Assembly: GCF_025244925.1 (NCBI RefSeq)
Contig: NZ_CP104275.1
Coordinates: forward strand, 1,364,001 to 1,428,000
Direction of reading: 5' to 3'
DNA: 64,000 nucleotides
Source: Arthrobacter zhaoxinii
Lineage (GTDB): Bacteria > Actinomycetota > Actinomycetes > Actinomycetales > Micrococcaceae
Shown: positions 17,868 to 26,548 of the stretch, one piece after another
Numbering within the stretch: position 1 is the first letter of the stretch
How the letters are laid out: each line of letters opens with the position of its first letter
Program-made: the position numbers and the translations under genes
The notes under the pieces: generated by a model
Told to the model about the DNA's origin: nothing
Seen by the model: the letters and a program-made list of their open reading frames with translations, nothing else
Databases searched by the model: none

Positions 17868-19685
17868 ATGGACACGACCCCGCTGCCTGACCCTGATGGA
17901 GACCGCCGAGGCGGCATCCCGGTGCCTCCTGCACCGGACGTGCCGGGTTTCCGGGTGGACCGGCTGCTGGGTGTCGGAGGCACTGCCGCGGTCTGGCTAG
18001 TCCGGGACTTGGATGGCGCCCCGTTCGCCCTGAAGGTGCCGGTGCGCGGGGCAGACGGGGGAGTAAACACCTTTGAAGCCCGTCGTGAAGTGAATATCCT
18101 TTCCCGGTTGGAACATCCGCACCTGCTGCAGGTCCACGCGGTGGTTGAAACGGACCAGGGTACCGGCCTGCTCGGCGGGTATGCCCCGGGCGGCAGCGCT
18201 GCGGGCCTCGTTGCAGCCCGGGGACCGGTCCAGCCAGGGGAAGCCGTCAGCATCCTTGTGGGGATAGCCGGTGCCCTGGGTTACCTCCACGCGCGGGGTA
18301 CGGCCCACGGGGACGTATCGCCCGGGAACATCCTGTTCACTCCCGAGGGCAGGCCGCTGCTGGCTGACTTCGGCTCGGGCCGGCTGCTGGGGGAACCCGG
18401 GGCACCGCATCCGGGGACTCCCGGGTTCTCTGCCCCCGAGCGCCGGGACGGAGCGGACGCCGGGCTGGGTGCGGCGTCGGACATCTACTCGCTGGCCGCC
18501 GTGGGCTGGTTCTTGCTGACCGGAAGGATTCCCCCGCCCAGCCGTTCCCGGCCCCCGCTGTCGATCCTGGTTCCCGGGGTGGGGAGGGAGCTGCCGGCCC
18601 TGCTGGAGGCCGGATTGGCGGAGGATGCCGCCCTGCGTCCCGGTGCCGGTGAATTCGCGGCTGCTGCCTACCGCAGTGTTCCCGCCCTGCCCGTGGACCT
18701 GGTGGCTGCCGTTCATCCGGACGTTCATCCCGAACTGCTGACCCGCCGGACAGAATCGGCCGGTTCCGGTGCAGGGGGACGAAAGCGCTGGTGGCGGAGG
18801 CCCGGCCGGCGGCGGGGCGGGGCAGGTGCCGCAGGACGGGCAGTGCGGCAGGGCCGGGGACGGAACCGCGGGAGGGAGCGCAGACGGGAGCGGGACCGGG
18901 AGCGGGCCCGGACCCGGGAGCAGAGCCTGGACCTGGACCGGGAGCAGAGCCGGGACCGGGACCGGGAGCAGGAGACGGGACAGGGACGGCGACGGCGTGC
19001 CGCCGCTCCGCCCCGGGAACGGCGGATTGTGCCGGTTGCCGCCGCCGCCGTGGTTGCCGCGGTCCTGGTACTTGCGGTAATAGCGCTCGCAGCCCCTGAA
19101 CTCCTGAGTGCCCGCAGTACCGCTCCCGAGGCCCGGAATGGTTCCATTGGCGACTCCACGGGTGCTGCCCGGGACACAACAGCACCTGCCGCACCTGCAC
19201 CTTCCCCCGGGAATGCGGAGCTGCCCGGGACGGCAGGGAAGAGCGTGGACTCGCTGCTGTCGGAAACCGCAGCCCAGGATCCCGCACAGGCCCTGCCCGC
19301 GCTCGCCGAACTGCGGACAAGAGCTTTCACCGGTGCCGACCCTGTGCTGCTCGACCACGTTAACGCTCCGGAGTCAGAAGCACAGCTGGCCGATCAGGAG
19401 CAGGTGGGCCGGCTCGCCGCGGACGGACATACCCTGGCCGGGCTGGTCATGACCGTGGACGTGCTGGGGCGCAGCGGGCCGGCACCGCCGGAGGCAGCCC
19501 TGCCGCCAGACCCAACTCCGGGGACCGCCGAACTGCGCGTCCGGATGCAGGTTTCCGCCTACACACACATGAACCGCACCGGCGAGGTGCTCCGGCAGGA
19601 GCCGGCACAGCAGCAGGAGGTGCTGCTGGTGCTGGTGCGAAATGAGGGCATGTGGCGGATCAGCCGGGTTCTGGCCGCGTCATGA
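17868..19685 (+). CDS. Membrane-anchored Ser/Thr protein kinase, non-RD type
   Basis: A 605-residue protein. The kinase domain runs from about residue 28 to 285. It has the glycine loop LLGVGGTAAVW, the lysine in FALKVPV, the catalytic loop HGDVSPGNILF (Asp present, preceding Arg replaced by Gly), DFGSGR, then GTPGFSAPE. A very basic low-complexity linker rich in Arg/Glu/Asp (about 305-380) follows, then one membrane helix (about 385-412, VAAAAVVAAVLVLAVIALAA) and an extracellular region of about 190 residues with a Thr/Ala/Pro-rich start. The absence of the activation Arg suggests a non-RD mode of control. The substrate is unknown; the gene is divergent from lipB. Confidence 0.85.
   Translation: MDTTPLPDPDGDRRGGIPVPPAPDVPGFRVDRLLGVGGTAAVWLVRDLDGAPFALKVPVRGADGGVNTFEARREVNILSRLEHPHLLQVHAVVETDQGTGLLGGYAPGGSAAGLVAARGPVQPGEAVSILVGIAGALGYLHARGTAHGDVSPGNILFTPEGRPLLADFGSGRLLGEPGAPHPGTPGFSAPERRDGADAGLGAASDIYSLAAVGWFLLTGRIPPPSRSRPPLSILVPGVGRELPALLEAGLAEDAALRPGAGEFAAAAYRSVPALPVDLVAAVHPDVHPELLTRRTESAGSGAGGRKRWWRRPGRRRGGAGAAGRAVRQGRGRNRGRERRRERDRERARTREQSLDLDREQSRDRDREQETGQGRRRRAAAPPRERRIVPVAAAAVVAAVLVLAVIALAAPELLSARSTAPEARNGSIGDSTGAARDTTAPAAPAPSPGNAELPGTAGKSVDSLLSETAAQDPAQALPALAELRTRAFTGADPVLLDHVNAPESEAQLADQEQVGRLAADGHTLAGLVMTVDVLGRSGPAPPEAALPPDPTPGTAELRVRMQVSAYTHMNRTGEVLRQEPAQQQEVLLVLVRNEGMWRISRVLAAS
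18866..19005 (+). repeat. Low-complexity GGGA/CCGG-rich repeats encoding an Arg-Glu-Asp linker
   Basis: Imperfect short repeats of the type GGGACCGGGAGC encode alternating Arg/Glu/Asp residues just before the kinase's membrane helix. The repeat is internal to the kinase gene and likely length-variable. Confidence 0.6.
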
Positions 19686-19733
19686 GGCCGGCTGCTCACC
19701 GGACATGTCCACGGTGAAAGATAGGATCGAGCC

Positions 19734-22700
19734 ATGAGTCCTACTTCATACCTCCGTTTCCCTGACCTGCACGGGGACCTCCTCACTTTTGTCGCCGAAG
19801 ATGACGTCTGGATGGCTCCCGTCGGCGGCGGCCGCGCCTGGCGGGTTTCCGCGATGCAGCTGCCCGCCCGAAGCCCGAAGTTCTCCCCGGACGGGAGCCG
19901 GCTGGCGTGGCAGGTGGTCCAGGGCGGAGCCCCGGAAATCGTTACGGCCGATGTCGACGGCGGGAACTTCCGGCAGCTGACCTTCTGGGGCAGCCAAAGC
20001 ACGCGGCTCAAGGGATTCAACTCGGCCGGACACGTCATTGCCACCTGTTCCGTGGAGCAGGAAGACAACCGGCTGCGCTGGGCGTTCGCCGTGCCCCTGG
20101 ACGGCACCGCACCGGTGAAGCTTCCGTACGGGCCGGTGGAAACCGTCGCCGAAGGACCCGTAGTCGGTGACGAACGCCCGATGGTGATCGGCAGCATGCT
20201 CACCCGCGAGCAGGCATGGTGGAAGCGCTACCGCGGCGGAACTGCAGGAAAGCTCTGGATTGACGCGGACGGCAACGGAGAGTTCCTTCGCCTGGTGCCC
20301 GAACTGGACGGCAACCTGTCGGACCCGATGTGGATAGACGGCAGGGTGGTTTTCCTTTCGGACCACGAAGGCTACGGCAACCTCTATTCCGTCACTCCCC
20401 AGGGTGGGGACCTCCGCCGGCACACGGACTTTGAAGGCTTTTACGTCCGGCATGCGTCCTCCGACGGCAGCCGGATCGTGTTCGAATCGGCAGGACGCAT
20501 CTGGCTCCTGTCTTCGCTGGACGCCGAAGCGCAGCCGCTGGACATCGTCCTGGGCTCTGCCGGCACAGCCCGCCGCCCGCGTCCCCTGAACGTCGCAAAG
20601 CACTTGTCAGCGGTTGTGCCGGACGCCAAGGGAACCGCGAGCGTGGTGGAAACCCACGGAACGCTGCACTGGCTGACCCACCGCGACGGTCCCTCCCGCG
20701 TCATTGAAGCCGACTCGGCCGTCCGCAGCCGCCTGGGCAGGCCGCTGGACCGGACCCGCGCCGTGTACGTCGCGGATAAAGACGGTGAAGACGCAATCTA
20801 TATCAAGGACGTCTTCGCGGACCTCCCCGCAGGGGCGGCAGCCCCGGCGGCCAAGGAGGGAATCTCCCCGGAGAAGCCGGCCGCACCTGCCGGTGAAACC
20901 AACGGTCTTGTCCTGCCGAGTCCGGTGTCTGCCTCCGGCGCTGCCGTTCCGGCCCCGCCGGTGAACAGCGACGGAGCCGGCGTTGCCGGGACGGGCGACG
21001 CCGGGGTACCCGGCGCAGGCGCGCGGGAGGCTGCCGCAGACGACGCCACTACCGGCGTCGTCCGGGTAGGCTTCGAGCGCCCGACACGCGTGAGCCAGCT
21101 GGTCCCCAGCCCGGACGGACAGCGCGTCGGCGTGTCCACGGAATACGGCGAGGTGTTTGTGCTGAACGTGGCCGCGGCAGAACTGTTCCCCGTGGCATCC
21201 TCGGGGTTCGGCGCCGTCGACCAGCTGGCCTTCTCACCGGACTCGCAGTGGCTGGCCTGGGCGGAACCGTCCAGCGGCGAAGGGCGGTCCCGGATCCGCC
21301 TGCGGTCCGTGCTGGACCCGGCCGCACCGGTCATCGACGTCACCGATGGCCGGTTCACCGACCATGATCCTTCCTTCACCACCGACGGAAGATACCTGGC
21401 CTTCCTTTCCGAGCGCAGCTTTGACCCGGTGTATGACACGCACCGGTTCGACCTCAGCTTCCCGTCCTCCACGAAGCCGTTCCTGGTGGCACTGGCCGCC
21501 GGAACACCTTCGCCGTTCGGTCCGTCCGCCTCCGGGACGTCCCCGGCCGCAACAGGCGGCGAGGCTGAAAAACCGGACGGAACGGTTGCCCCCGTGCAGG
21601 TCGACGCCGAACGGATCGGCGACCGCCTGATCGCGGTCCCCGTCCCGCAGGGGCTTTATGAAAAGCTCCGGACAGCTGAAGGGGCCCTGCTGTGGCAGGC
21701 TTCGGACCTTTACGGCGTCACCGGCGACGGCCGGGCATCGGCCACCGACCGGGACCCTGCCTCCCGGCTTGAACGCTTTGATCTGGAGAAGAAGGACGTC
21801 TCCGTCCTGGTACCGGCGCTGGACGATTTCGAAGTCAGCGGCGACGGCACCAAGGTAGTGCTGCGCCACGAGGGCAGCGTCCGAACGGTGCCCGCTGCTG
21901 CCCGGGTGGAAGAGGACTCCGCCGACAACGTCCGCGTTGACCTTGAGCGCATCCGGGTCCGGATCGACCCCGTGAAGATGTGGGGTCAGGCCTTCGACGA
22001 AGCATGGCGCCTGCAGCGGGACTTCTTCTGGGCTCCGGACATGGGCGGGCTGGACTGGGAAGGCGTCCACGCCCGGTACCGCCCGCTGGTGCAGAACCTC
22101 GGCAGCCACGACGACCTTGTAGACCTGCTGTGGGAAATGCACGGCGAGCTGGGTACCTCCCATGCCTACGTCACACCCGCTCCGGTCACCGAACAGGGAT
22201 CCGGGGGCCAGGGTTTCCTCGGCGCCGATCTGCGTCCGGGGGCCGGCGGGTGGGAAGTAATCCGGATTCTCGGGGCAGAGTCCTCCGATCCGCAGGCCAC
22301 GTCTCCGCTGACCGCCCCCGGCGCCGATGTCCACCCCGGCGACGTCATCGCCGCCGTGGACGGACAGCCGGTTCCCGCTGGGGAAGGACCCGCAGTCCTG
22401 CTCGCCGGTGCCGCCGGCCGGACCGTGGAACTGACGGTCGTCACCACGGGCGACGACGGCGTGCCGTCCCAGCGCCGGATCGCCGTCGTTCCGCTGCGCA
22501 GCGAGGAACGCCTGCGTTACCAGAACTGGGTCAGCGCCAACCGCCGCATCGTCCGCGAAGCTTCCAACGGCGAGTTCGGCTATCTGCACATTCCGGACAT
22601 GGTGGCCAACGGCTGGTCGCAGCTGCACCGGGACCTGGACCAGGAGGCGTCCATGGGCGCACTGCTGGTGGACGTCCGGCGGAACCGCGGCGGACACACC

Positions 22701-23291
22701 TCCCAGCTGGTTGCCGAGCTGCTTGGCCGGAAGGTCACGGCCTGGAGCAGCCCCCGGGCGGGCACTCCCACACCGTACCCGTCGCATGCTCCGCGGGGAC
22801 CGGTGGTGATCCTCACTGACGAATTCGCCGGTTCCGACGGCGACATCGTCACCCAGGTCTCCAAACTGCGGGGCATCGGCCCGGTGGTCGGCACGCGCAC
22901 CTGGGGCGGCGTCGTCGGAATCGACGGACGCTTTAACCTGGTGGATGGAACCGCGGTGAACCAGCCGCGGTACGCCTTCTGGTTTACGGGCGGCGTGGGC
23001 TGGGACGTGGAAAACCGCGGCGTCGAGCCTGACATTGAGGTGGCTTTCCCGCCGCACGCATACGTTGCCGGTGACGACCCGCAGCTGGAACACGGTGTGG
23101 GCATCCTGCGCGAAATGCTGTCAGAGCTGCCTACGGACGAACCGCCGGCGCTTGCCGGGTACCGCAGCCTCCAGCCGGCTCCGTTGCCGCCGCGGCCGCA
23201 GGAGCACACGGAAGCCGCGGACCCGTCCTTGCCGGCACCAGTTAGTGCAGGTGCCGGAGCGGACGGAGCGAGCCGGGACAACCGGCACTAG
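19734..23291 (+). CDS. Tricorn-type protease (S41 family)
   Basis: A 1,185-residue protease of the tricorn type, which trims peptides downstream of larger proteases. The N-terminal half is a beta-propeller (repeats such as ARSPKFSPDGSRLAW and ISYLRFPDL-like starts). A second propeller follows an Ala/Pro/Gly-rich insert at about residues 362-440. The catalytic part begins near 740 (KMWGQAFDEAWRLQRDFFW). GELGTSHAYVTP holds the Ser-His pair, a PDZ-like domain spans about 840-920, and DEFAGSDGD contains the nucleophile serine, with GVEPDIEV near the end. All expected active-site segments are present. It has its own start 48 bases after the kinase gene. Confidence 0.93.
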   Translation: MSPTSYLRFPDLHGDLLTFVAEDDVWMAPVGGGRAWRVSAMQLPARSPKFSPDGSRLAWQVVQGGAPEIVTADVDGGNFRQLTFWGSQSTRLKGFNSAGHVIATCSVEQEDNRLRWAFAVPLDGTAPVKLPYGPVETVAEGPVVGDERPMVIGSMLTREQAWWKRYRGGTAGKLWIDADGNGEFLRLVPELDGNLSDPMWIDGRVVFLSDHEGYGNLYSVTPQGGDLRRHTDFEGFYVRHASSDGSRIVFESAGRIWLLSSLDAEAQPLDIVLGSAGTARRPRPLNVAKHLSAVVPDAKGTASVVETHGTLHWLTHRDGPSRVIEADSAVRSRLGRPLDRTRAVYVADKDGEDAIYIKDVFADLPAGAAAPAAKEGISPEKPAAPAGETNGLVLPSPVSASGAAVPAPPVNSDGAGVAGTGDAGVPGAGAREAAADDATTGVVRVGFERPTRVSQLVPSPDGQRVGVSTEYGEVFVLNVAAAELFPVASSGFGAVDQLAFSPDSQWLAWAEPSSGEGRSRIRLRSVLDPAAPVIDVTDGRFTDHDPSFTTDGRYLAFLSERSFDPVYDTHRFDLSFPSSTKPFLVALAAGTPSPFGPSASGTSPAATGGEAEKPDGTVAPVQVDAERIGDRLIAVPVPQGLYEKLRTAEGALLWQASDLYGVTGDGRASATDRDPASRLERFDLEKKDVSVLVPALDDFEVSGDGTKVVLRHEGSVRTVPAAARVEEDSADNVRVDLERIRVRIDPVKMWGQAFDEAWRLQRDFFWAPDMGGLDWEGVHARYRPLVQNLGSHDDLVDLLWEMHGELGTSHAYVTPAPVTEQGSGGQGFLGADLRPGAGGWEVIRILGAESSDPQATSPLTAPGADVHPGDVIAAVDGQPVPAGEGPAVLLAGAAGRTVELTVVTTGDDGVPSQRRIAVVPLRSEERLRYQNWVSANRRIVREASNGEFGYLHIPDMVANGWSQLHRDLDQEASMGALLVDVRRNRGGHTSQLVAELLGRKVTAWSSPRAGTPTPYPSHAPRGPVVILTDEFAGSDGDIVTQVSKLRGIGPVVGTRTWGGVVGIDGRFNLVDGTAVNQPRYAFWFTGGVGWDVENRGVEPDIEVAFPPHAYVAGDDPQLEHGVGILREMLSELPTDEPPALAGYRSLQPAPLPPRPQEHTEAADPSLPAPVSAGAGADGASRDNRH

Positions 23292-23611
23292 AGGCACCTA
23301 GGCTACGGAAACCCCGGTGGAGTGGCCCGGACCGCGCACCAGCGGTTCGGGCCAGTCCGAACGGCGCCCGGTCATGGAGCCCGGCGGGCCGGAGCAGCAG
23401 GAAACCCAATTGACGCCGCACAGCGGATCAATGGCCCGCCGGCGTTGAAGCCCGGAAAGGGCCGGAGTAGCCTCAGGATGGGTATTTTCCCCGATTCCCC
23501 AAGACATAGCGCCGTATTTTTCGGCGGGGACCCCGGGCGACCCGTGCGCGTGGCCGCAGCCCGCCACGGTGCATGTGCCACCCATCCTCGAAGCAAGGAA
23601 TGATTGCTCGA
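23292..23611. other. 320-base intergenic region between the tricorn gene and crcB
   Basis: No gene is supported here. A 13-bp hairpin (23323-23335 with 23342-23354, one wobble) about 30 bases after the tricorn stop may end its transcript. Further on, GGATGGGT (23476-23483) is exactly complementary to ACCCATCC (23580-23587), closing a 112-base GC-rich leader directly before the crcB ribosome binding site. It contains smaller hairpins (for example GTGGC with GCCAC). The fluoride-riboswitch consensus was not found. Confidence 0.4.
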
Positions 23612-24055
23612 ATGCGACCACAATACCTGCGCTGGGGCCCCATCGGGCTAGTCGCCCTCGGAGGCGCAGCCGGTGCTGCCAGCCGCGAGGGCCTGTCCCT
23701 GGCCATCCCGAACCTCGGTGAAGTGCCGGTGGCGATCCCGATCATCAACGTGGTCGGCGCCTTTCTGCTCGGCTACCTCTACGAGGCAGTCACCCGCCTG
23801 GACAGTTCCGGCCCGACCGGCAAGAACCTCAAGCTGCTGCTCGGGACCGGCTTCTGCGGCGGCTTCACTACCTACAGCTCCCTGGCCACCGACACGGCCG
23901 TGCTCTTCCGCGACGGGTTTCCCTGGACCGCCATAATCTATGCCCTCGGCACGGTAATTGTCGGTGCCTGCGCCACCTGGGTGGGCATCGCAGCCGCAAG
24001 CAGTCTCCACGCCCGTGGCCCGGGCCGGCAGCATAAGCAGGAGGATGCTTCATGA
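23612..24055 (+). CDS. crcB: Fluoride channel CrcB/Fluc, first subunit
   Basis: A 147-residue four-helix membrane protein of the Fluc family that lets fluoride leave the cell. It has GAAGAASREGLSL, NVVGAFLLGYLYE (the conserved Asn of the pore) and the hallmark GTGFCGGFTTYSSLATD. The ATG at 23612 is preferred because AAGGA (23595-23599) is 12 bases upstream; the ATG at 23600 directly abuts that site. It overlaps the second crcB by 4 bases. In many Gram-positives two different CrcB proteins form the dimeric channel. Confidence 0.93.
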   Translation: MRPQYLRWGPIGLVALGGAAGAASREGLSLAIPNLGEVPVAIPIINVVGAFLLGYLYEAVTRLDSSGPTGKNLKLLLGTGFCGGFTTYSSLATDTAVLFRDGFPWTAIIYALGTVIVGACATWVGIAAASSLHARGPGRQHKQEDAS

Positions 24056-24429
24056 CCCCCGGAATTTTCCTGCTGCTGGCGCTGGCCGGCGGGATAGGTG
24101 CAACAGCGCGGTTCGTCATCGACGGACTCATCCGCGCCCACCTCAAGACGCGGTTTGCGTGGGCGACGACAATCATCAACGTCTCCGGGTCCCTGGTACT
24201 CGGTCTGCTCACCGGCCTCACCATCGAGCACTTCGTGTCGACCGACCTCAGTATCGTGATCGGGACGGGGTTCCTGGGCGGCTACACCACCTTCAGCACC
24301 GCCAGCTACGAAACGGTGCAGCTGATCAAGGAGGGCCGCTACGGTGCCTCCTTCATCAGCGGCATCGTTATGCTGGTGCTCTCCGTCGCCGCCGCCGTGA
24401 TTGGCCTGTGGGTGGGGGCAGCGCTCTGA
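24052..24429 (+). CDS. crcB: Fluoride channel CrcB/Fluc, second subunit
   Basis: A 125-residue partner of the preceding protein with the same architecture: GGIGATARFVIDGLI, INVSGSLVLGLLTG and GTGFLGGYTTFSTASYE with the phenylalanine/threonine track. The ATG lies in the ATGA overlap with the first gene, so equimolar synthesis is likely. Unlike the first copy it lacks an N-terminal extension. It converges with the urease operon end. Confidence 0.93.
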   Translation: MTPGIFLLLALAGGIGATARFVIDGLIRAHLKTRFAWATTIINVSGSLVLGLLTGLTIEHFVSTDLSIVIGTGFLGGYTTFSTASYETVQLIKEGRYGASFISGIVMLVLSVAAAVIGLWVGAAL

Positions 24430-24438
24430 AAGTCCCGC

Positions 24439-25368
24439 TTACGTGCGCCTGGCTGCGGGAAGGTAGTGGGCGATCACCAGGAACACCCAGGTGGTGAGGA
24501 TATACGGCCAGGTGTAGGTGGGAGCTGAAAGATCGTGCATAATCACCGTCACCACCGCCGTCACCACGGTTCCAATCACGGCCAGAACCCATGAGAGCGT
24601 GCTGCTGCGGAGGAAAACCACCGCGAGGGCAATCGCGGTGAGCACACCGGAGTAACCGGCCAGGCCGTTCGCCGTCTCAGTGAGGCTTTCGCCCATTGCC
24701 AGTGCGCACAGGCTCCCCACCACGCTGCCCAGCAGCCCCGCCAGCCCTACTTTCCAGCTCGCCACGAACAGCCCGAGCAGAATCAGCGCCCCGGACCAGA
24801 CGTTGTTGATCAGCACCACCTCGGACACATTCGTCAGCAGGGAGCGTGCAAAAGCGAGCGGTTCTGAGTCGATGGTGGCCGACGGCGCCGAGGTCACGTG
24901 CAGTGCCTCCGTGCTGAGCAGTATGCCCGTCGCCACGATGCAGAACGGTGCCGTCGTGGACGGCAGGGAGAACACCCTCAGCGGTGTCTTGGTGAACAGC
25001 GCAACCACCAGCCATGTCACCGGGGCGCAGAGTAAACCGCCGATCAGGGTGATCGGATATGCCGCCCACTGACCCCCAATGGTGGAGAACGTCGCAGCAC
25101 CGACGAGAGCGCCGCAAAAGCCTTCCAGGCCCGACGTCACCGATGACGAATCGGCCTTGAGGAGGCGCCCGGCCACCGTGTTTCCCGCACAGCCGATCAG
25201 CACGAGCAGGGCAAGACGCCAGTCGACCACAACGAAGGCGGCCAGAATCAGCAGCGCCGTGTAGATATTGCTCTGGAAGAAGATCTGCGAGAGACCCTGG
25301 CACCAGCCCTTCAGCCAGCCCGCACCCGAGATGGACGGGTTCGGCGATGCCGCGCTGGCGCTGCTCAT
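24439..25368 (-). CDS. Urea transporter (UT family)
   Basis: A 309-residue membrane protein with two homologous halves, each with several helices, as in bacterial urea channels. The first half carries FFQSNIYTALLILAAF and SGLEGFCGALVGAAT, and the second NNVWSGALILLGLFV and NGLAGYSGVLTAIAL; the paired L-x-G-x-x-G/S-x-L elements mark the family. The frame is open 70 codons upstream, but the ATG at 25368 has AAAGGA before it and overlaps the nickel permease stop (ATGA). It is the last gene of the urease operon and supplies the substrate. Confidence 0.9.
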   Translation of the reverse strand: MSSASAASPNPSISGAGWLKGWCQGLSQIFFQSNIYTALLILAAFVVVDWRLALLVLIGCAGNTVAGRLLKADSSSVTSGLEGFCGALVGAATFSTIGGQWAAYPITLIGGLLCAPVTWLVVALFTKTPLRVFSLPSTTAPFCIVATGILLSTEALHVTSAPSATIDSEPLAFARSLLTNVSEVVLINNVWSGALILLGLFVASWKVGLAGLLGSVVGSLCALAMGESLTETANGLAGYSGVLTAIALAVVFLRSSTLSWVLAVIGTVVTAVVTVIMHDLSAPTYTWPYILTTWVFLVIAHYLPAARRT

Positions 25369-26534
25369 ATCTGTTCCTTTCGCGGGGCCTCGTCCGGCGG
25401 TGTTCCCGGCCCGCCGGGGCCGGCCGCGCCGCCCCCGGCGCCGGCCCCGCCGCTCGCCAGCGCCCATCGCTCCTCCACATGGCCCAACCGCCAGTACGCA
25501 GTGGAGGTCAACCAGACCAGTATCAGCGTGGCCACGACAATGTAGCCCACGTTCTCGAGGTCGATGCCGGCTACCCACCCGGTGAGCGGGTCCCGCAGCC
25601 CCAGTTTCTCGTTCAGCAACCCGACCAGCTCAATGCCGCCGATCATGACGGCAATCATGACTGAGAGCCCGGTAATGGTGAGGTTGTAGTACAGCTTGCG
25701 AACCGCGTTAACGCTTGCCCAGCCATAGGCTTTCACCATCACGGCCGAATCGAGTGTGTCGAACAGGCTCATGCCTGCGGCAAAGATCAGGGGCAGGCAG
25801 AGGATGGCGTACCAGGGAAGCCCCGTAGCCGCCCCGGTCCCGGCCAGCACCAACAGGGCAATCTCGCTGGCGGTGTCGAAGCCGAGCCCAAACAAAAAGC
25901 CAACGGCATACATCTTCCCCGGGCGGTCGATCGTCCGAAGCATCGGCCGGATGAGGCGGCTGATGAGGCCCCGGCCCTGCAGGTGCCGCTCCAGCTCCAG
26001 CTCGTCGAGGTCGCCGTTGCGCGAGGCCCGCCAGACCTTGAGGATTCCGATGAACGCCACGGCATTGATGAGTCCGATGAGCAGCAGGAAGACTCCGGAG
26101 ACGACCGTGCCGAAGACACCGAGGCCGTTGCGTACCTCGTTGCCGTCATCGCTCAGCCCTACCGCCCAGCTCACCCCGAGCGCCAGCAGCGCCGCCATGA
26201 GGAAGACGATGGTGGAGTGCCCCAGGGAGAAGAACAATCCGACCCCGGCGGCCGGCTTGCGCAGGTCCACGAGTTTGCGGGTGGTGTTGTCGATCGCAGC
26301 GATGTGGTCGGCATCGAAGGCGTGCCTCACGCCGAGGACGTAGGCCACCACGGCGATGCCAACCCCGAAGACCGAGGAGCCCAGCTGCAGATGCAGCGGT
26401 TCGACCAGGAAGAAGAACAGTCCGAAGCCCGCGATGTGCAGCAGCGCGACCGGAATGAAGGCGAGCACCACCTGCGCCCGGTAGGAGCGCCCCGGGCCGA
26501 CAGCCTTCTCTTGCGTGTTCGCTTGTTCACTCAC
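25365..26534 (-). CDS. NiCoT-family nickel/cobalt permease
   Basis: A 389-residue membrane permease with the family signature RHAFDADHIAAIDN (HX4DH, about 72-85). The other conserved segments are FFSLGHSTIVF and LFGLGFDTASEIALL. In this position it should import Ni2+ for the urease active site. GTG at 26534, with GAGAGGGG upstream, was chosen; the frame continues 44 codons further up into ureD without family similarity. It follows ureD by 14 bases and overlaps the urea transporter by 4. Confidence 0.93.
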   Translation of the reverse strand: MSEQANTQEKAVGPGRSYRAQVVLAFIPVALLHIAGFGLFFFLVEPLHLQLGSSVFGVGIAVVAYVLGVRHAFDADHIAAIDNTTRKLVDLRKPAAGVGLFFSLGHSTIVFLMAALLALGVSWAVGLSDDGNEVRNGLGVFGTVVSGVFLLLIGLINAVAFIGILKVWRASRNGDLDELELERHLQGRGLISRLIRPMLRTIDRPGKMYAVGFLFGLGFDTASEIALLVLAGTGAATGLPWYAILCLPLIFAAGMSLFDTLDSAVMVKAYGWASVNAVRKLYYNLTITGLSVMIAVMIGGIELVGLLNEKLGLRDPLTGWVAGIDLENVGYIVVATLILVWLTSTAYWRLGHVEERWALASGGAGAGGGAAGPGGPGTPPDEAPRKEQI

Positions 26535-26548
26535 CGTTAGACCCCTCT

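Noticed and set aside
17725..17934. N-terminal extension of LipB
   Set aside because: The extra 70 residues are unrelated to LipB and the ATG at 17724 begins the conserved sequence.
23476..23587. Fluoride riboswitch before crcB
   Set aside because: The conserved GAUGG and downstream GCUGAUG..CCUAC-type core segments are not present in order, although the leader is structured.
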